A DNA stretch of 64,000 bases from an uncultured Bacilli bacterium (GCA_934140285.1 CAKPBI010000005.1:62001-126000); one strand, 5' to 3'; counted from the first letter of the stretch, positions 47,401 to 55,938 are shown. The notes: generated from the sequence alone by a model not told the origin. Numbers and translations are program-made.

Positions 47401-49595
47401 ACTATCAATTAACATTAAATGGTAGTGAAGCTACACTTGTTAAACCTGAAGTAACAATTGAATTTGTTGTTGGTGATGGTCATGTAGCTATTGACTCAGT
47501 ATCTTACAACATTAATGTAAAAGCAAATCTTCCAACTCCAAGTGAAGAAAATTATGTATTTAATGGTTGGTTCTTTGATGCTGAATTCACAAAAGCAGTA
47601 CCTGCTTCATTTGTTCCAACTGAAGCAACAACATTATATGCTAAGTTCTCTACACCTGCTGATTTAACAATTGTTTATAACAATGGTGAAGATAATAAAG
47701 TAATTAGATACTCTGTACATGACATAGTAACAGTTGACAACCCTCTTTATAAGAGACATAAATTTGAAGGTTGGTACACAACTGCAGAATTTACTGAAGG
47801 AACTGAATGGACTTCAGGAACTGCAATTGAAGAAGATTTAACAATTTATGCTAAATGGAGCGTTGCACCTGCGTACAACAATACTTATGAACCAATTGAA
47901 ATTTATGGTACTAATGCAAATGGTAGTACATCTTCAGTTTATGAAAGAAGTGTTGCAATCATTGAAATTAACCCTGATGGCTTTGCTAAAGGTTCAGGAT
48001 ATCCATTTAGAAATGATACTAAAGTAACTAAATATGACAAAGAAACTGGTGTAATTCAATTAACTTGTGGAACTTCAGTTTATAATGGATACATTGATCC
48101 TGTAACTGGTATTATTGTTATGACTTATAAATCTGGTGATGATGCAGTTTTAGGTGAAGTATATTTCTTAACTCCATTTACAACAAGTGCTAAGAGAGAT
48201 GATTTCTCAACATCTTATTGGAATAGTGGATTAACAAGATGTATTGAATATACATATGATGGTACAACTTATACTGTATTTGTAATGAACGGAAAAGTAT
48301 ATTTCAACGTATCATTCAAAAACGCAGAAGGTGTAGCTGTTAAAGGTGCTGATTGTTACAAAACACAAACATTATATGTTTATGATTCTAATGAAACTTT
48401 AATTGCTAAATTTGGTTATGATGGTACAACTATGAATCAACTAGATGGTTATGAAGGTACATATACAAATGGTACTGAAACAATCGTTTTAGATGGTGTT
48501 AAAGTTATTAAATTAAATGATGAAACAGGTACATATAGTGTTGCTAAAAATGCTACTTATACATTAGATGCATATATTAACAATCAATATTTTGAAGTAA
48601 CATTAGATACAACAAATGGTACATACACTATTAATAAACCAATGGTAACAATCACATTTACTAGTGAACATACTTCAGTTGATAGTCAAACTTTAAATAA
48701 AAATATTAAAGTTACACTTCCAACTCCAACTAATGAAAATTACAAATTTAGAGGTTGGTATTTAGAAACTACACATGAAACAAAAGTAGATGATGACTAT
48801 GTACCAACAGCTGATATTACTCTATATGCTAAATGGGATGCAATAGTAGTACTTACAGTAGTCTATGGTAACACACTTGAAAATGTTGAAGAAAGATATG
48901 GTATTGGTGATATTCCAGAACCTAAAGAACCAGCATTTACAAATGGTAAAGTATTTAATGGTTGGTATTTAGATGCTGAATTTCAAAACGCTTATAAACC
49001 AGTTGCTATAACTGAATCATTGACAATTTACTGTAATTGGATTGATGCAGTTCCACAATTTGGTTCATATAATGGATTTGAAACTTGGGGCACTGGTTCA
49101 ATAGTTTATCTAAGAAATGACAAAAAATTAAATGTTGACGCATTAGGTTCAGTAACTGGTGAATTGACTGGTAAAATTGTTGAATATAATTCTGAAACAG
49201 GAAATTTCTATATTGAAAAAACAGGTGGCAATCAATATTTTGGTCATTTTGATCAAGAAAATAAAATCCTTGTTATAGCATATAATTCCAAAACAGCTTC
49301 TAATCCAGCATCACTTGGCACAGACCTTTATGTCTTTGTTAAAGCGGATTCAGTAACTGGAGATGCATCAGCAACAGTTAATTTAAATGCTGGTAAATGC
49401 CGTGTAGTTAAAATTACTGTAAATGGTGAATCAGTTTATGCTTATGTAAGTACAGATAATATTTATTATGATGTAACATTCACAGCTGGTGGAAATGAAG
49501 TTGAAGTAACAAAACTTTCAAGCGAATCAGATGTTAAGATTATGGCTAAAGACGGAACTGTAATCGCATCATATGAAAAAGGTACTTTAAAATAA
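44409..49595 (+). CDS. Giant lipoprotein with HTYGAW repeats and InlB-type repeats (1728 aa)
   Basis: Start at 44409 (MKRNKIF) because AAAGG lies 8 bases upstream and the signal peptide begins there; an ATG at 44376 is upstream without a site. Lipobox LTTAC. The first about 330 residues contain four copies of a 76-77-residue unit that starts HTYGAWTITKEPT and holds a CxCGD motif. Further along are six Listeria-Bacteroides units (for example GGWFYDEELTRPVE ending VTLYAKW, HKFEGWYTTAEFTEGTEWT ending LTIYAKW). Between them, segments with GTY and VLDG turns repeat about four times. It is likely a surface adhesin; the paired Cys in each unit could form disulfides or bind metal. It is the last gene of the long operon. 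Confidence 0.85.
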   Translation: MKRNKIFLFVIATLLLVLTTACGDTTHTHTYGAWTITKEPTIEVGGSASKTCECGDVVEVVIPKLSDTETWTVSNSVEATCTTTGSKTFTSEYGTVVVTIAKAEHEYGAWTFVVEPTKTEAGKATHTCKYGETEEVDVPVLTDTTVWTLAEEVPATCTEVGTEKYTSVYGEIVVVVSEATGHTYGAWTITKAPTLEATGSAEKVCHCGDKETVELPVLTDTTVWTVKESINATCTVDGKTVYESVYGEVTVVSEATGHTYGAWTITKEPTLEATGNAERVCHCGDKETVEIPALAADTVWSVKEKVEPTYNEAGSTTYTSVYGEVKVTVAKLVAPYDGKTYGNFAYDADDDNNGYVNGVLNLENAWGKATLTLNELGKGEGGAFPFRGLNILSMVNPATGEIEIKQVPYASDEDGNTYLDYDSATTYSGYVDFITGIIVRTYRSSYNSILVLTPFETNTTTATSVASSWDNAIAIEYTVNETTYRIFVYKSVVYFGVSFVDGAGNNVPANECYHAPLVYVKDASGNVIEGFAFNGEKEVVVDGYEGTYTLGSETLVLSGYGKLTLNGQEGTYKVISENNLAVVVNNTYYEVELNKTEKTYTIEKPMVEITFVAGEYATVPTVVTNKNIEIKLPVPTSSTMLFGGWFYDEELTRPVEETFIPTENVTLYAKWLVKLSINLVGVLDGDASVIYLGVGEKIGTALPNYTVDPVTKKVFKGWYLDAEFTEALPEEAEVSEEDDGITIYAKWVEVPAYVGTYSGTEIWAKSSGNSSYTSLTISEDGKLSGKYTGIVVSYDKETQMITWKESATATKSYGLWFDEESGLLATHYSSKTEIGADYFLFLKDGSAKYIKLHYGIKCDKPGTTLNGYYSRLVDIETTAGVKTVFIYGDRIYSNVTISSTTGAALTTATVGDSKSLVVRDAETSDIIYAVASQGETFNKESKTNVLDKYFGTYNVQGKELVLDGTGVVVFDGKTGTYAVAATGSSYGFDVYLVDNTEYYQLTLNGSEATLVKPEVTIEFVVGDGHVAIDSVSYNINVKANLPTPSEENYVFNGWFFDAEFTKAVPASFVPTEATTLYAKFSTPADLTIVYNNGEDNKVIRYSVHDIVTVDNPLYKRHKFEGWYTTAEFTEGTEWTSGTAIEEDLTIYAKWSVAPAYNNTYEPIEIYGTNANGSTSSVYERSVAIIEINPDGFAKGSGYPFRNDTKVTKYDKETGVIQLTCGTSVYNGYIDPVTGIIVMTYKSGDDAVLGEVYFLTPFTTSAKRDDFSTSYWNSGLTRCIEYTYDGTTYTVFVMNGKVYFNVSFKNAEGVAVKGADCYKTQTLYVYDSNETLIAKFGYDGTTMNQLDGYEGTYTNGTETIVLDGVKVIKLNDETGTYSVAKNATYTLDAYINNQYFEVTLDTTNGTYTINKPMVTITFTSEHTSVDSQTLNKNIKVTLPTPTNENYKFRGWYLETTHETKVDDDYVPTADITLYAKWDAIVVLTVVYGNTLENVEERYGIGDIPEPKEPAFTNGKVFNGWYLDAEFQNAYKPVAITESLTIYCNWIDAVPQFGSYNGFETWGTGSIVYLRNDKKLNVDALGSVTGELTGKIVEYNSETGNFYIEKTGGNQYFGHFDQENKILVIAYNSKTASNPASLGTDLYVFVKADSVTGDASATVNLNAGKCRVVKITVNGESVYAYVSTDNIYYDVTFTAGGNEVEVTKLSSESDVKIMAKDGTVIASYEKGTLK
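44493..45407 (+). repeat. Four tandem 228-231-base units in the giant lipoprotein gene
   Basis: Units begin at 44493, 44721, 44952 and 45180, each coding for H(T/E)YGAW. The third and fourth are nearly identical over their first 45 bases (acatacatatggtgcatgga), so recombination between them is expected to change repeat number. Confidence 0.85.
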
Positions 49596-49601
49596 AAAAT
49601 C

Positions 49602-49634
49602 AAACGCATTAGGAATTCCTAATGCGTTTTTTTT
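49602..49634. terminator. Strong terminator of the long operon
   Basis: A perfect 28-base palindrome (AAACGCATTAGGAA/TTCCTAATGCGTTT) followed by further T residues. It is the first good rightward terminator since 18734. Confidence 0.92.
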
Positions 49635-49681
49635 CCAAAAATTAATAAAGTTATCTATTAGCAAAATTTTATAATTTTTGT

Positions 49682-49687
49682 TATAAT
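49682..49687 (+). promoter_or_regulatory. Predicted -10 box of the Y-family polymerase gene
   Basis: TATAAT 29 bases before the ATG, with a poor -35. I see no SOS box of the CGAAC-N4-GTTCG type in the region, so DNA-damage control by LexA is not supported here. Confidence 0.4.
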
Positions 49688-49715
49688 CTAAAAAAATGGG
49701 AGGTATAAATGTAAA

Positions 49716-50990
49716 ATGAATCAAATTAATCATATATATTTTTGCATTGATTTAAAGACATTTTATGCTTCTGTAGAATGCGTGGAAAGAGGATTAGATC
49801 CATTCACCACAAACTTAGTCGTAGCTGATCCTTCAAGAGGTAATGGTGCCATATGTCTTGCCATCTCTCCTGCTTTAAAGAATTTAGGAATTAGAAATAG
49901 GTGCAGAATTTTTGAAATTCCCAAAGATGTAAATTATTTAGTTGCCATGCCAAGAATGAAATTATATATGGAATACTCAGCTAAGATATATAATATATAT
50001 TTAAAATATATCGCACCTGAAGACATTCATCCATATTCAATTGATGAAATGTTTTTAGATGTTACCCATTATCTAGATTTATACCAAAAGACTAAAGAAG
50101 AATTCGCAGTCTTTTTAATGAATAAGATTTTTGAAGAACTAGGTATTACTGCAACCTGTGGTATAGGTACAAATCTATATCTGTGTAAGATAGCACTTGA
50201 CATAACGGCTAAACATATAAAAAGCAACATCGCATATCTTGATGAAACAACATATCGAAATACTTTAGGTGATCATATGCCTCTATCTGATTTTTGGCAA
50301 ATTTCCACTGGAATTCAAAATAGATTGAATGGAATTGGTATATATACAATGAATGATATAATTAATACAGATGAAGAAGTACTATATAAGTTGTTAGGAA
50401 TTAATGCTGAAATATTAATAGATCATGCAAAAGGAATTGAACCAGTTACAATCAAAGATATTAAATCATATAAACCAAAAGCTAATTCACTATCTCAATC
50501 CCAAATCTTACCTGAAGATTATTCATATGAAAAAGTAAGACTAATTGTTAAAGAAATGATAGATATATTATCACTACGACTTGTAGATGAACATTTAGTA
50601 TCAGATTGTATTGGATTAAGTGTTGGGTATTCTAAAGATATCCACAAAGCAACTGGTGGCTCTTTAAAACTACCAATTCGAACTAACACTTACAATATGT
50701 TAATACCATATTTTTTAGAAATCTTCGACAAAACGACAATCAAGGATTTACCAATAAGAAGAATAAGTATTGGATTTAACAATGTCTTAGATGAAGACTA
50801 TGAACAACTTGATTTATTTACTAATTATGAAGAAATAAAAAAACAACGAACCATTGAACAAACGGTCCTAGAAATTAAAAAGAAATATGGTAAAAATTCA
50901 ATCTTAAAAGGCATGAATTATTTAGATGGAGCAACAACAAGAAAACGTAATAAATTAATAGGAGGTCATAATGCGGGGGAAAATGACTAA
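49716..50990 (+). CDS. Y-family DNA polymerase (UvrX/UmuC-like)
   Basis: 424 residues. The palm begins YFCIDLKTFYASVEC with Asp12, and the catalytic pair is SIDE (Asp110, Glu111). FY (16-17) holds the steric-gate position. A beta-clamp motif QLDLF lies at 364-368. The length and a YolD gene alongside fit the Bacillus UvrX/YqjW type rather than DinB. Such polymerases copy damaged DNA with low fidelity. The 3' end overlaps the YolD-like gene by 20 bases, so the two are translated together. AGGAGG-like site GGGAGG precedes the ATG by 12 bases. Confidence 0.93.
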   Translation: MNQINHIYFCIDLKTFYASVECVERGLDPFTTNLVVADPSRGNGAICLAISPALKNLGIRNRCRIFEIPKDVNYLVAMPRMKLYMEYSAKIYNIYLKYIAPEDIHPYSIDEMFLDVTHYLDLYQKTKEEFAVFLMNKIFEELGITATCGIGTNLYLCKIALDITAKHIKSNIAYLDETTYRNTLGDHMPLSDFWQISTGIQNRLNGIGIYTMNDIINTDEEVLYKLLGINAEILIDHAKGIEPVTIKDIKSYKPKANSLSQSQILPEDYSYEKVRLIVKEMIDILSLRLVDEHLVSDCIGLSVGYSKDIHKATGGSLKLPIRTNTYNMLIPYFLEIFDKTTIKDLPIRRISIGFNNVLDEDYEQLDLFTNYEEIKKQRTIEQTVLEIKKKYGKNSILKGMNYLDGATTRKRNKLIGGHNAGEND

Positions 50991-51312
50991 TAAAGAAAGA
51001 GCTAAAATATTTATGCCATTTGATGCTTTAAAAGGCTTTCGTGAAATGTTACAAAATCAAGAAATAATAAAAGTAGAAAAAAAAGAACTATCAGAAGACA
51101 AAATTAAAGAAATTGATCTAATATTATCAAAACTAAAAAAAGGAATGTTAGTAAAAATTACATATTATAACAATAACTTATCTTCATACCAAACTATTGA
51201 AGGAGTATTAACTAATATTGATATTATATACAAAACCATTACCATGGTAAAAAATAAAATTAATATTGTTGACTTATATAACATAGAAATTGTCGAAGAA
51301 GAAGCAATATAG
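50971..51312 (+). CDS. YolD-like family protein
   Basis: 113 residues after AGGAGG. The core RAKIFMPFDALKGFREML matches the YolD family (usually seen as APFDALKG), and the rest is a small beta domain (KGMLVKITYYNNNLSSYQTIEGVL). YolD-like proteins are commonly encoded with UvrX/YqjW-type polymerases in Firmicutes and Mollicutes relatives and are thought to regulate them, by analogy with UmuD. The gene overlaps the polymerase gene and is followed 11 bases later by an unrelated membrane protein. Confidence 0.88.
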   Translation: MRGKMTNKERAKIFMPFDALKGFREMLQNQEIIKVEKKELSEDKIKEIDLILSKLKKGMLVKITYYNNNLSSYQTIEGVLTNIDIIYKTITMVKNKINIVDLYNIEIVEEEAI

Positions 51313-51323
51313 AAAGGACAATA

Positions 51324-52034
51324 ATGAAAAATAGAATATCAAAAATTAAAAAAATCTTTGCATTATCTTTTTGTGGAATAGCATTATTTTTATCCATAGT
51401 TGCTTTAGTAATTTTTATTAGTAACAATAATATCAAAAAAAGATATCTAAAAGTTGAGGCAGAAGTAGTTAGACTTTCTTACTCATATGATAGCGATACA
51501 ACTGACCAAGTATTTGTAAAATTTGAATGTGAAATTAATGGTGAGGCGTATAAGGCCGACTTTACAAATGTAGAAAATGCACCAAGCTCTTGTTATGAGG
51601 GGGAAATAATTACAATTTATGTTAATCCAAAAACTAAAAAAGCAGTGTATGTAAGTCCTATGGGACCATTCATATGTTTAGGAATAGGATTAATCTTCTT
51701 GATTATTGGTTTAGTATTTGCAATTTCCCTTATAAAATCAAGTAGAAAAAGAAAATTCTACATGCGTTATGGTGATCAAATATGGGCCAAAATAGTAAGC
51801 TATGAAGAAATTTATTCAACTACTTATAATAACCGTCATCCTCAAAAATTAATATGTGAATATACAGGAGATTTTTGTGATGAAATACATAAATTTATAA
51901 GCGATCCTGTTTTATTATCTGATCCAAATGAAGTGGTAGGAAGCTTAGTTTTAGTATATGTTATAAAACAAACAAATATGCAAAATTATTATGTCGATTG
52001 TGACAATATTAAAAAGACACTTGACTCTTTCTAA
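51324..52034 (+). CDS. Membrane protein, DUF3592-like
   Basis: 236 residues after AAAGGA. Helices at about 10-33 and 112-137 flank an extracytoplasmic beta-rich region (YLKVEAEVVRLSYSYDSD, DQVFVKFECEINGEAYKA, EGEIITIYVNPKTKKAVY), the pattern of DUF3592 proteins. A C-terminal soluble domain (about 138-236) resembles a second copy of the same strand arrangement (IWAKIVSYEEIYSTTYN, PQKLICEYTG). Function is not known. It may be co-transcribed with the polymerase and YolD-like genes, and a terminator overlaps its stop codon. Confidence 0.7.
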   Translation: MKNRISKIKKIFALSFCGIALFLSIVALVIFISNNNIKKRYLKVEAEVVRLSYSYDSDTTDQVFVKFECEINGEAYKADFTNVENAPSSCYEGEIITIYVNPKTKKAVYVSPMGPFICLGIGLIFLIIGLVFAISLIKSSRKRKFYMRYGDQIWAKIVSYEEIYSTTYNNRHPQKLICEYTGDFCDEIHKFISDPVLLSDPNEVVGSLVLVYVIKQTNMQNYYVDCDNIKKTLDSF

Positions 52035-52053
52035 TTTTAGAAAGAGTTTTTTT
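52024..52053 (+). terminator. Terminator overlapping the DUF3592-like stop codon
   Basis: 9-bp stem ACTCTTTCT/AGAAAGAGT with a 6-base loop, followed by six T residues. Confidence 0.85.
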
Positions 52054-52077
52054 CTTTCAAATAAAAAATGATTGTGA

Positions 52078-52083
52078 TATAAT
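52078..52083 (+). promoter_or_regulatory. Predicted -10 box of the beta-lactamase-like gene
   Basis: TATAAT, 23 bases before the ATG at 52107. The -35 region is weak. Confidence 0.4.
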
Positions 52084-52106
52084 CATTACAATTGGAGGCT
52101 GAGAGT

Positions 52107-53213
52107 ATGAATTATCAAGAGGAAATAAAAAATATTTGTAACAAATATAAATACGTAGGAGTTAACACCTTACTAGTGAATGAAAAAGGTGAATTTACAT
52201 CAACTGAAGGAGTAGAAGATTTAGTTACTAATAAACCCATATCACTTAACACTATTTTTAGAATTGCATCAGTATCAAAAGTAATTGTTGCTTTAGGTAT
52301 TATGAAATTATATGAAAAAGATTTATTAAAAATAACTGATGATATAAGTTTATATTTAGGATATGAAGTCAGAAATCCAAACTTTAAAGATGTTCCAATT
52401 ACAATTGAAATGGTGATGACCCAAACATCAAGTATCAGTGATGGGAATGATTCTAAGAAGGGCTATGATGGAGTAAATGGACCAAAAATAGATATTCCGC
52501 TAGAAGATTTATTAACTAAACCAACTTCAAAATATTATCTTGAAACAACATTTAGTTCCCATAAACCTGGAACACACTGGGAATACTCCAACTTTGGATG
52601 TGGTATCCTTGCATGTATAATCGAAAAAGTAAGTGGAGAATACTTTAGTGATTTTATTAGAAAAGAAGTATTACTTCCTTTAGAAATTGATGGAAGCTTT
52701 AGAATATCAGATATTATTCATAAAGAAAATGTTGCTTCTTTGTATGACTACCAAAATGATGAATTTGTATTAGAAAGAAACCTCGAGATGTTTTTAAACT
52801 ATGAATATCCAAGATATGAATTAGGTAATAACTATAGAATGCCAGCTGGAGGCTTATTTATTTCAATTTTGGATTTAGCGAAAATAATGAAAATGTTAAT
52901 GAATAAAGGTGTATATGAAAACATTCAAGTATTTAAAAAATCAACAATTGATTATATGATGAACGTTCATTGGCAAGGAACTAGTGATGATCCAAGTTAT
53001 CGTAAAAAAGGATTACAATTACTAATCCTTGAATCTTATGGAGAAACATTATATGGACATTTTGGCAGTGCATATGGATTGAAGAGTTATATGCTGTTTA
53101 ATGAACAAAAAGGAATGATATTCCTTTGTAATGGTGCAAACTTCCGCTATAATGATAAAATAGGCATTACTTATTTTCAAGATGAATTAATTAAATTTAT
53201 GCTAAAATATTAA
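52107..53213 (+). CDS. Serine beta-lactamase-fold hydrolase (class C/penicillin-binding-protein-like)
   Basis: 368 residues from the ATG at 52107 (GGAGG is 8 bases upstream; a TTG at 52092 overlaps that site). The catalytic SxxK is SVSK (Ser55, Lys58), the second motif is YSN (Tyr160), and the third is HFG (His318) in place of KTG. This matches the large PF00144 family of esterases, D-amino-acid peptidases and lactamases. There is no signal peptide, so it is predicted to be cytoplasmic. Antibiotic resistance should not be inferred from the fold; an esterase or peptidase role is more likely. A short gap of 16 bases separates it from the VanZ-like gene. Confidence 0.87.
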   Translation: MNYQEEIKNICNKYKYVGVNTLLVNEKGEFTSTEGVEDLVTNKPISLNTIFRIASVSKVIVALGIMKLYEKDLLKITDDISLYLGYEVRNPNFKDVPITIEMVMTQTSSISDGNDSKKGYDGVNGPKIDIPLEDLLTKPTSKYYLETTFSSHKPGTHWEYSNFGCGILACIIEKVSGEYFSDFIRKEVLLPLEIDGSFRISDIIHKENVASLYDYQNDEFVLERNLEMFLNYEYPRYELGNNYRMPAGGLFISILDLAKIMKMLMNKGVYENIQVFKKSTIDYMMNVHWQGTSDDPSYRKKGLQLLILESYGETLYGHFGSAYGLKSYMLFNEQKGMIFLCNGANFRYNDKIGITYFQDELIKFMLKY

Positions 53214-53229
53214 AAAAGAGGCGAAGTAT

Positions 53230-55938
53230 ATGAAGAAAATATTCAGCGAATTTGGCAAATTATTTCTTCTTGCTTGTTACTTTATAATTGGATTAGTGTT
53301 AATAATTGAAGCTTGTACTCCAGGAAATGTATCAGCTGATAAGTCTACAGGACTTGGAGATAAGATATCCGATAGGTTTGACATTGACTTTGGTGATAAA
53401 AATGAATATGTTAAGCCAGAAAATGTCATTATTGAGTATGATGAGAATAAAGAATATTATATTGGTGATAAGGTTGAATTAAATGGAATTGTATCTCCAG
53501 AAAACGCAACTAACAAAACAATTATATGGAGTAGTGATAATCAAAGTATTGCGACGGTATCTTCTGATGGTAAGGTTAGTCTACTAAAAGAAGGAGATGT
53601 GACAATTACTGCGACAATTAAAGATACTGATATTACATCATCAATAAAAATCAACGTTTTACCGATATTAGAACAAGATATTGAATTTTATGATTATGAA
53701 AATAAAATTGTTGTTGGTACATCAATCGGGCTTCAAGTTAGATTTTCTCCTTTAAATACTACATATAAAGATATCGTATGGGAATCAAGTGATCCAACTA
53801 TAGCAACTGTTGTATCTTCCCCATCTGCTGGCTCAAATATTGTAGGTATTGTTAAAGCAATAAAATCAGGAATTGTAACAATTACTGCTACTTCTAAAAC
53901 CGGCTTAAAGAAATCTGCGACAATTGAGATTATCGATAAAATTGAAGTTCCTGTTACATCACTTGATATTATCTCACCTGCAGATATGGCAACTTTATAC
54001 GTTGGAAGAAGCGTAGCTATTAAAACTAAAGTTTTTCCAGAAAATGCAACCAACAAAAATGTAAGATTTGAAATAGATTCCCAATATAATGATTTTGTTA
54101 CAGTATCAAAAGCGGGAACTGTAACTGGAAAAAAAGCAGGAACTGTAGAAATAAAAATAATAAGCAGTCAAAATGAAAATATATATAAAATATTAAAACT
54201 AAAAATTATTGATTATCCTATTCTTCAAAGTTTTAATCTTTCATATAGTGATAAAATGAAAGTAGGATATCAACAAAACATTGTGGTAAAAGATTTAACC
54301 CCATCTAACGCAAAGGTTACAAAAAAAATCTTTGAAAGTAGTAACCAAGAAATTGCGAAAGTCAACAATTCCGGTCTTATAGAAGCCTTGGGTACAGGTA
54401 AGGTAGATATTACATGTAATATAACAACCACAAATGATGTAATAATTTCTAAAACAATAACTATTGAAATCGTGCCAAATGATGATATCATTGCGGCAGA
54501 CTTAGAAATAACTGGATTAGATGAAACTATCGAAATGTATTCATATTACTCATCAATAAACTTGAGTAAGTATTGTACAATATTGCCTTCTAATACAACA
54601 AATAAAAATCTAATCATAGCTTCTTCAAATGCAAATATAGTAAAAGTATCAGGAACTACAATTTCTCCTCAAGAGAAAGGAACTGCAATAATTACTATTA
54701 CCTCAGCATCAAATAAAAGTCTTTCTAAGACTATTAAAGTTATCGTTAAATACAATGAAGTAAAAAGTGCAGAATGTATGATAGATGAACAAGTTGTAAC
54801 AGAATATGAAATGAAAATTCTAGATACTGTAAAACTTACATACAAATATCAAGTAGTAAATGAAAATATTCCACTATCTCCTTGTACAACTTTCAATTGG
54901 AAGAGCACTGATGAAAATATCATAGGGGTAGATGCATATGGACAACTTGTTGCGTATAATGAAGGAACAGCATATGTTGAACTTTATTCAAATCATCAAG
55001 CAAAGGCTGTAACAAAGATAAAAATTATTGTAAAAAGAATTAAAGTAGAGAGTGTTGAGATAATCTTTAACGATGAGAAAATCGAATATTTAGAAATTAT
55101 AGAAGGAGAAAATTTAAATTTATCATATAATGTGCTACCAATAAATGCAACAAATAAGGGAATTCGTTTTGCTAGTACAAACACCAACATTGTTGAAATA
55201 AATCAAGAAGGAAATGTTACATGTAAAACTAATGGTAAAGCAATAATTAGATTATATTCATTAGATAATTCAGAAATAATTCAAGAATTAACAATAGTAA
55301 TTAAAAGCAAAAAAGCAAATTATAGTATAGGTAATGAAGAAATTAAAGATAATAAGTTAGAGTTATCAGTTAATAAAAGTCTTCTATTAAAAATAAATTT
55401 AATAGAAATGCCATCACAATATAAATTACAGTTTACCTCCTCAAATCCATCGGTTGCAGAAGTAGGAAGCAACGGCAGTATAACTGGTAAATCCCAAGGA
55501 ACAGCTACAATTAAAGTAATATGCATAAGTGGTGATGGGGTTAAAGAAGTAAAAGAATTTACAGTAAAGGTTATAAATGAATATGAAACTAAACGTTCTT
55601 CATTTTATATGTTAGTACGTAAAGGAATAGGTCATTTCGGAGCATTTTTAATTTTTGCTGTATTCGGAGCATTGTTTATGATATTTAGTTACAAGAAAAA
55701 ATATATATTTATGATTCTTTCATTGGTAGTAGGATTCCTAATTGCCTCTTGTACAGAAATAATTCAAATATATATACCAGGCCGTGTAGGAGCTTTTAAA
55801 GATGTATTAATTGACTTTACAGGTTATGTTGTTGGAACTATATTTATTTTTGTATTTTATTATTTTATAAAATTAATAAAGTACCTTAAAGAAAGGAGAA
55901 AAAAGAATGATGAAAAACAAACTGATGTTAGTTGTTAA
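53230..55938 (+). CDS. VanZ-like membrane protein split by about ten Ig-like (BIG2) repeats
   Basis: 902 residues. The N-terminus (about 8-45) has one membrane helix followed by TPGNVSADKSTGLGDKISD, which looks like the first helix and loop of VanZ. The C-terminus (about 793-888) has three more helices, with VRKGIGHFGAFLIFAVFGALF and EIIQIYIPGRVGAFKDVLIDFTGYVVG, the VanZ core motifs. Between them lie about 700 residues of repeated BIG2-like domains of about 80 residues, each with patterns like NATNKTIIWSSDNQSIATVSSDGKV and GDVTITATI. The Ig array must be on the outside, forming a long extracellular insertion in the first loop. VanZ proteins reduce binding of teicoplanin in enterococci; the role here is unknown. 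Confidence 0.85.
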   Translation: MKKIFSEFGKLFLLACYFIIGLVLIIEACTPGNVSADKSTGLGDKISDRFDIDFGDKNEYVKPENVIIEYDENKEYYIGDKVELNGIVSPENATNKTIIWSSDNQSIATVSSDGKVSLLKEGDVTITATIKDTDITSSIKINVLPILEQDIEFYDYENKIVVGTSIGLQVRFSPLNTTYKDIVWESSDPTIATVVSSPSAGSNIVGIVKAIKSGIVTITATSKTGLKKSATIEIIDKIEVPVTSLDIISPADMATLYVGRSVAIKTKVFPENATNKNVRFEIDSQYNDFVTVSKAGTVTGKKAGTVEIKIISSQNENIYKILKLKIIDYPILQSFNLSYSDKMKVGYQQNIVVKDLTPSNAKVTKKIFESSNQEIAKVNNSGLIEALGTGKVDITCNITTTNDVIISKTITIEIVPNDDIIAADLEITGLDETIEMYSYYSSINLSKYCTILPSNTTNKNLIIASSNANIVKVSGTTISPQEKGTAIITITSASNKSLSKTIKVIVKYNEVKSAECMIDEQVVTEYEMKILDTVKLTYKYQVVNENIPLSPCTTFNWKSTDENIIGVDAYGQLVAYNEGTAYVELYSNHQAKAVTKIKIIVKRIKVESVEIIFNDEKIEYLEIIEGENLNLSYNVLPINATNKGIRFASTNTNIVEINQEGNVTCKTNGKAIIRLYSLDNSEIIQELTIVIKSKKANYSIGNEEIKDNKLELSVNKSLLLKINLIEMPSQYKLQFTSSNPSVAEVGSNGSITGKSQGTATIKVICISGDGVKEVKEFTVKVINEYETKRSSFYMLVRKGIGHFGAFLIFAVFGALFMIFSYKKKYIFMILSLVVGFLIASCTEIIQIYIPGRVGAFKDVLIDFTGYVVGTIFIFVFYYFIKLIKYLKERRKKNDEKQTDVSC

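Noticed and set aside
52107..53213. Antibiotic-resistance beta-lactamase
   Set aside because: No signal peptide, HFG instead of KTG, and family PF00144 is mostly non-lactamase hydrolases.
53230..55938. Lipoprotein based on the IIEAC segment near residue 29
   Set aside because: The helix is followed by VanZ-like loop sequence and the C-terminus has further helices, so a membrane protein is the better reading, though lipidation cannot be excluded.
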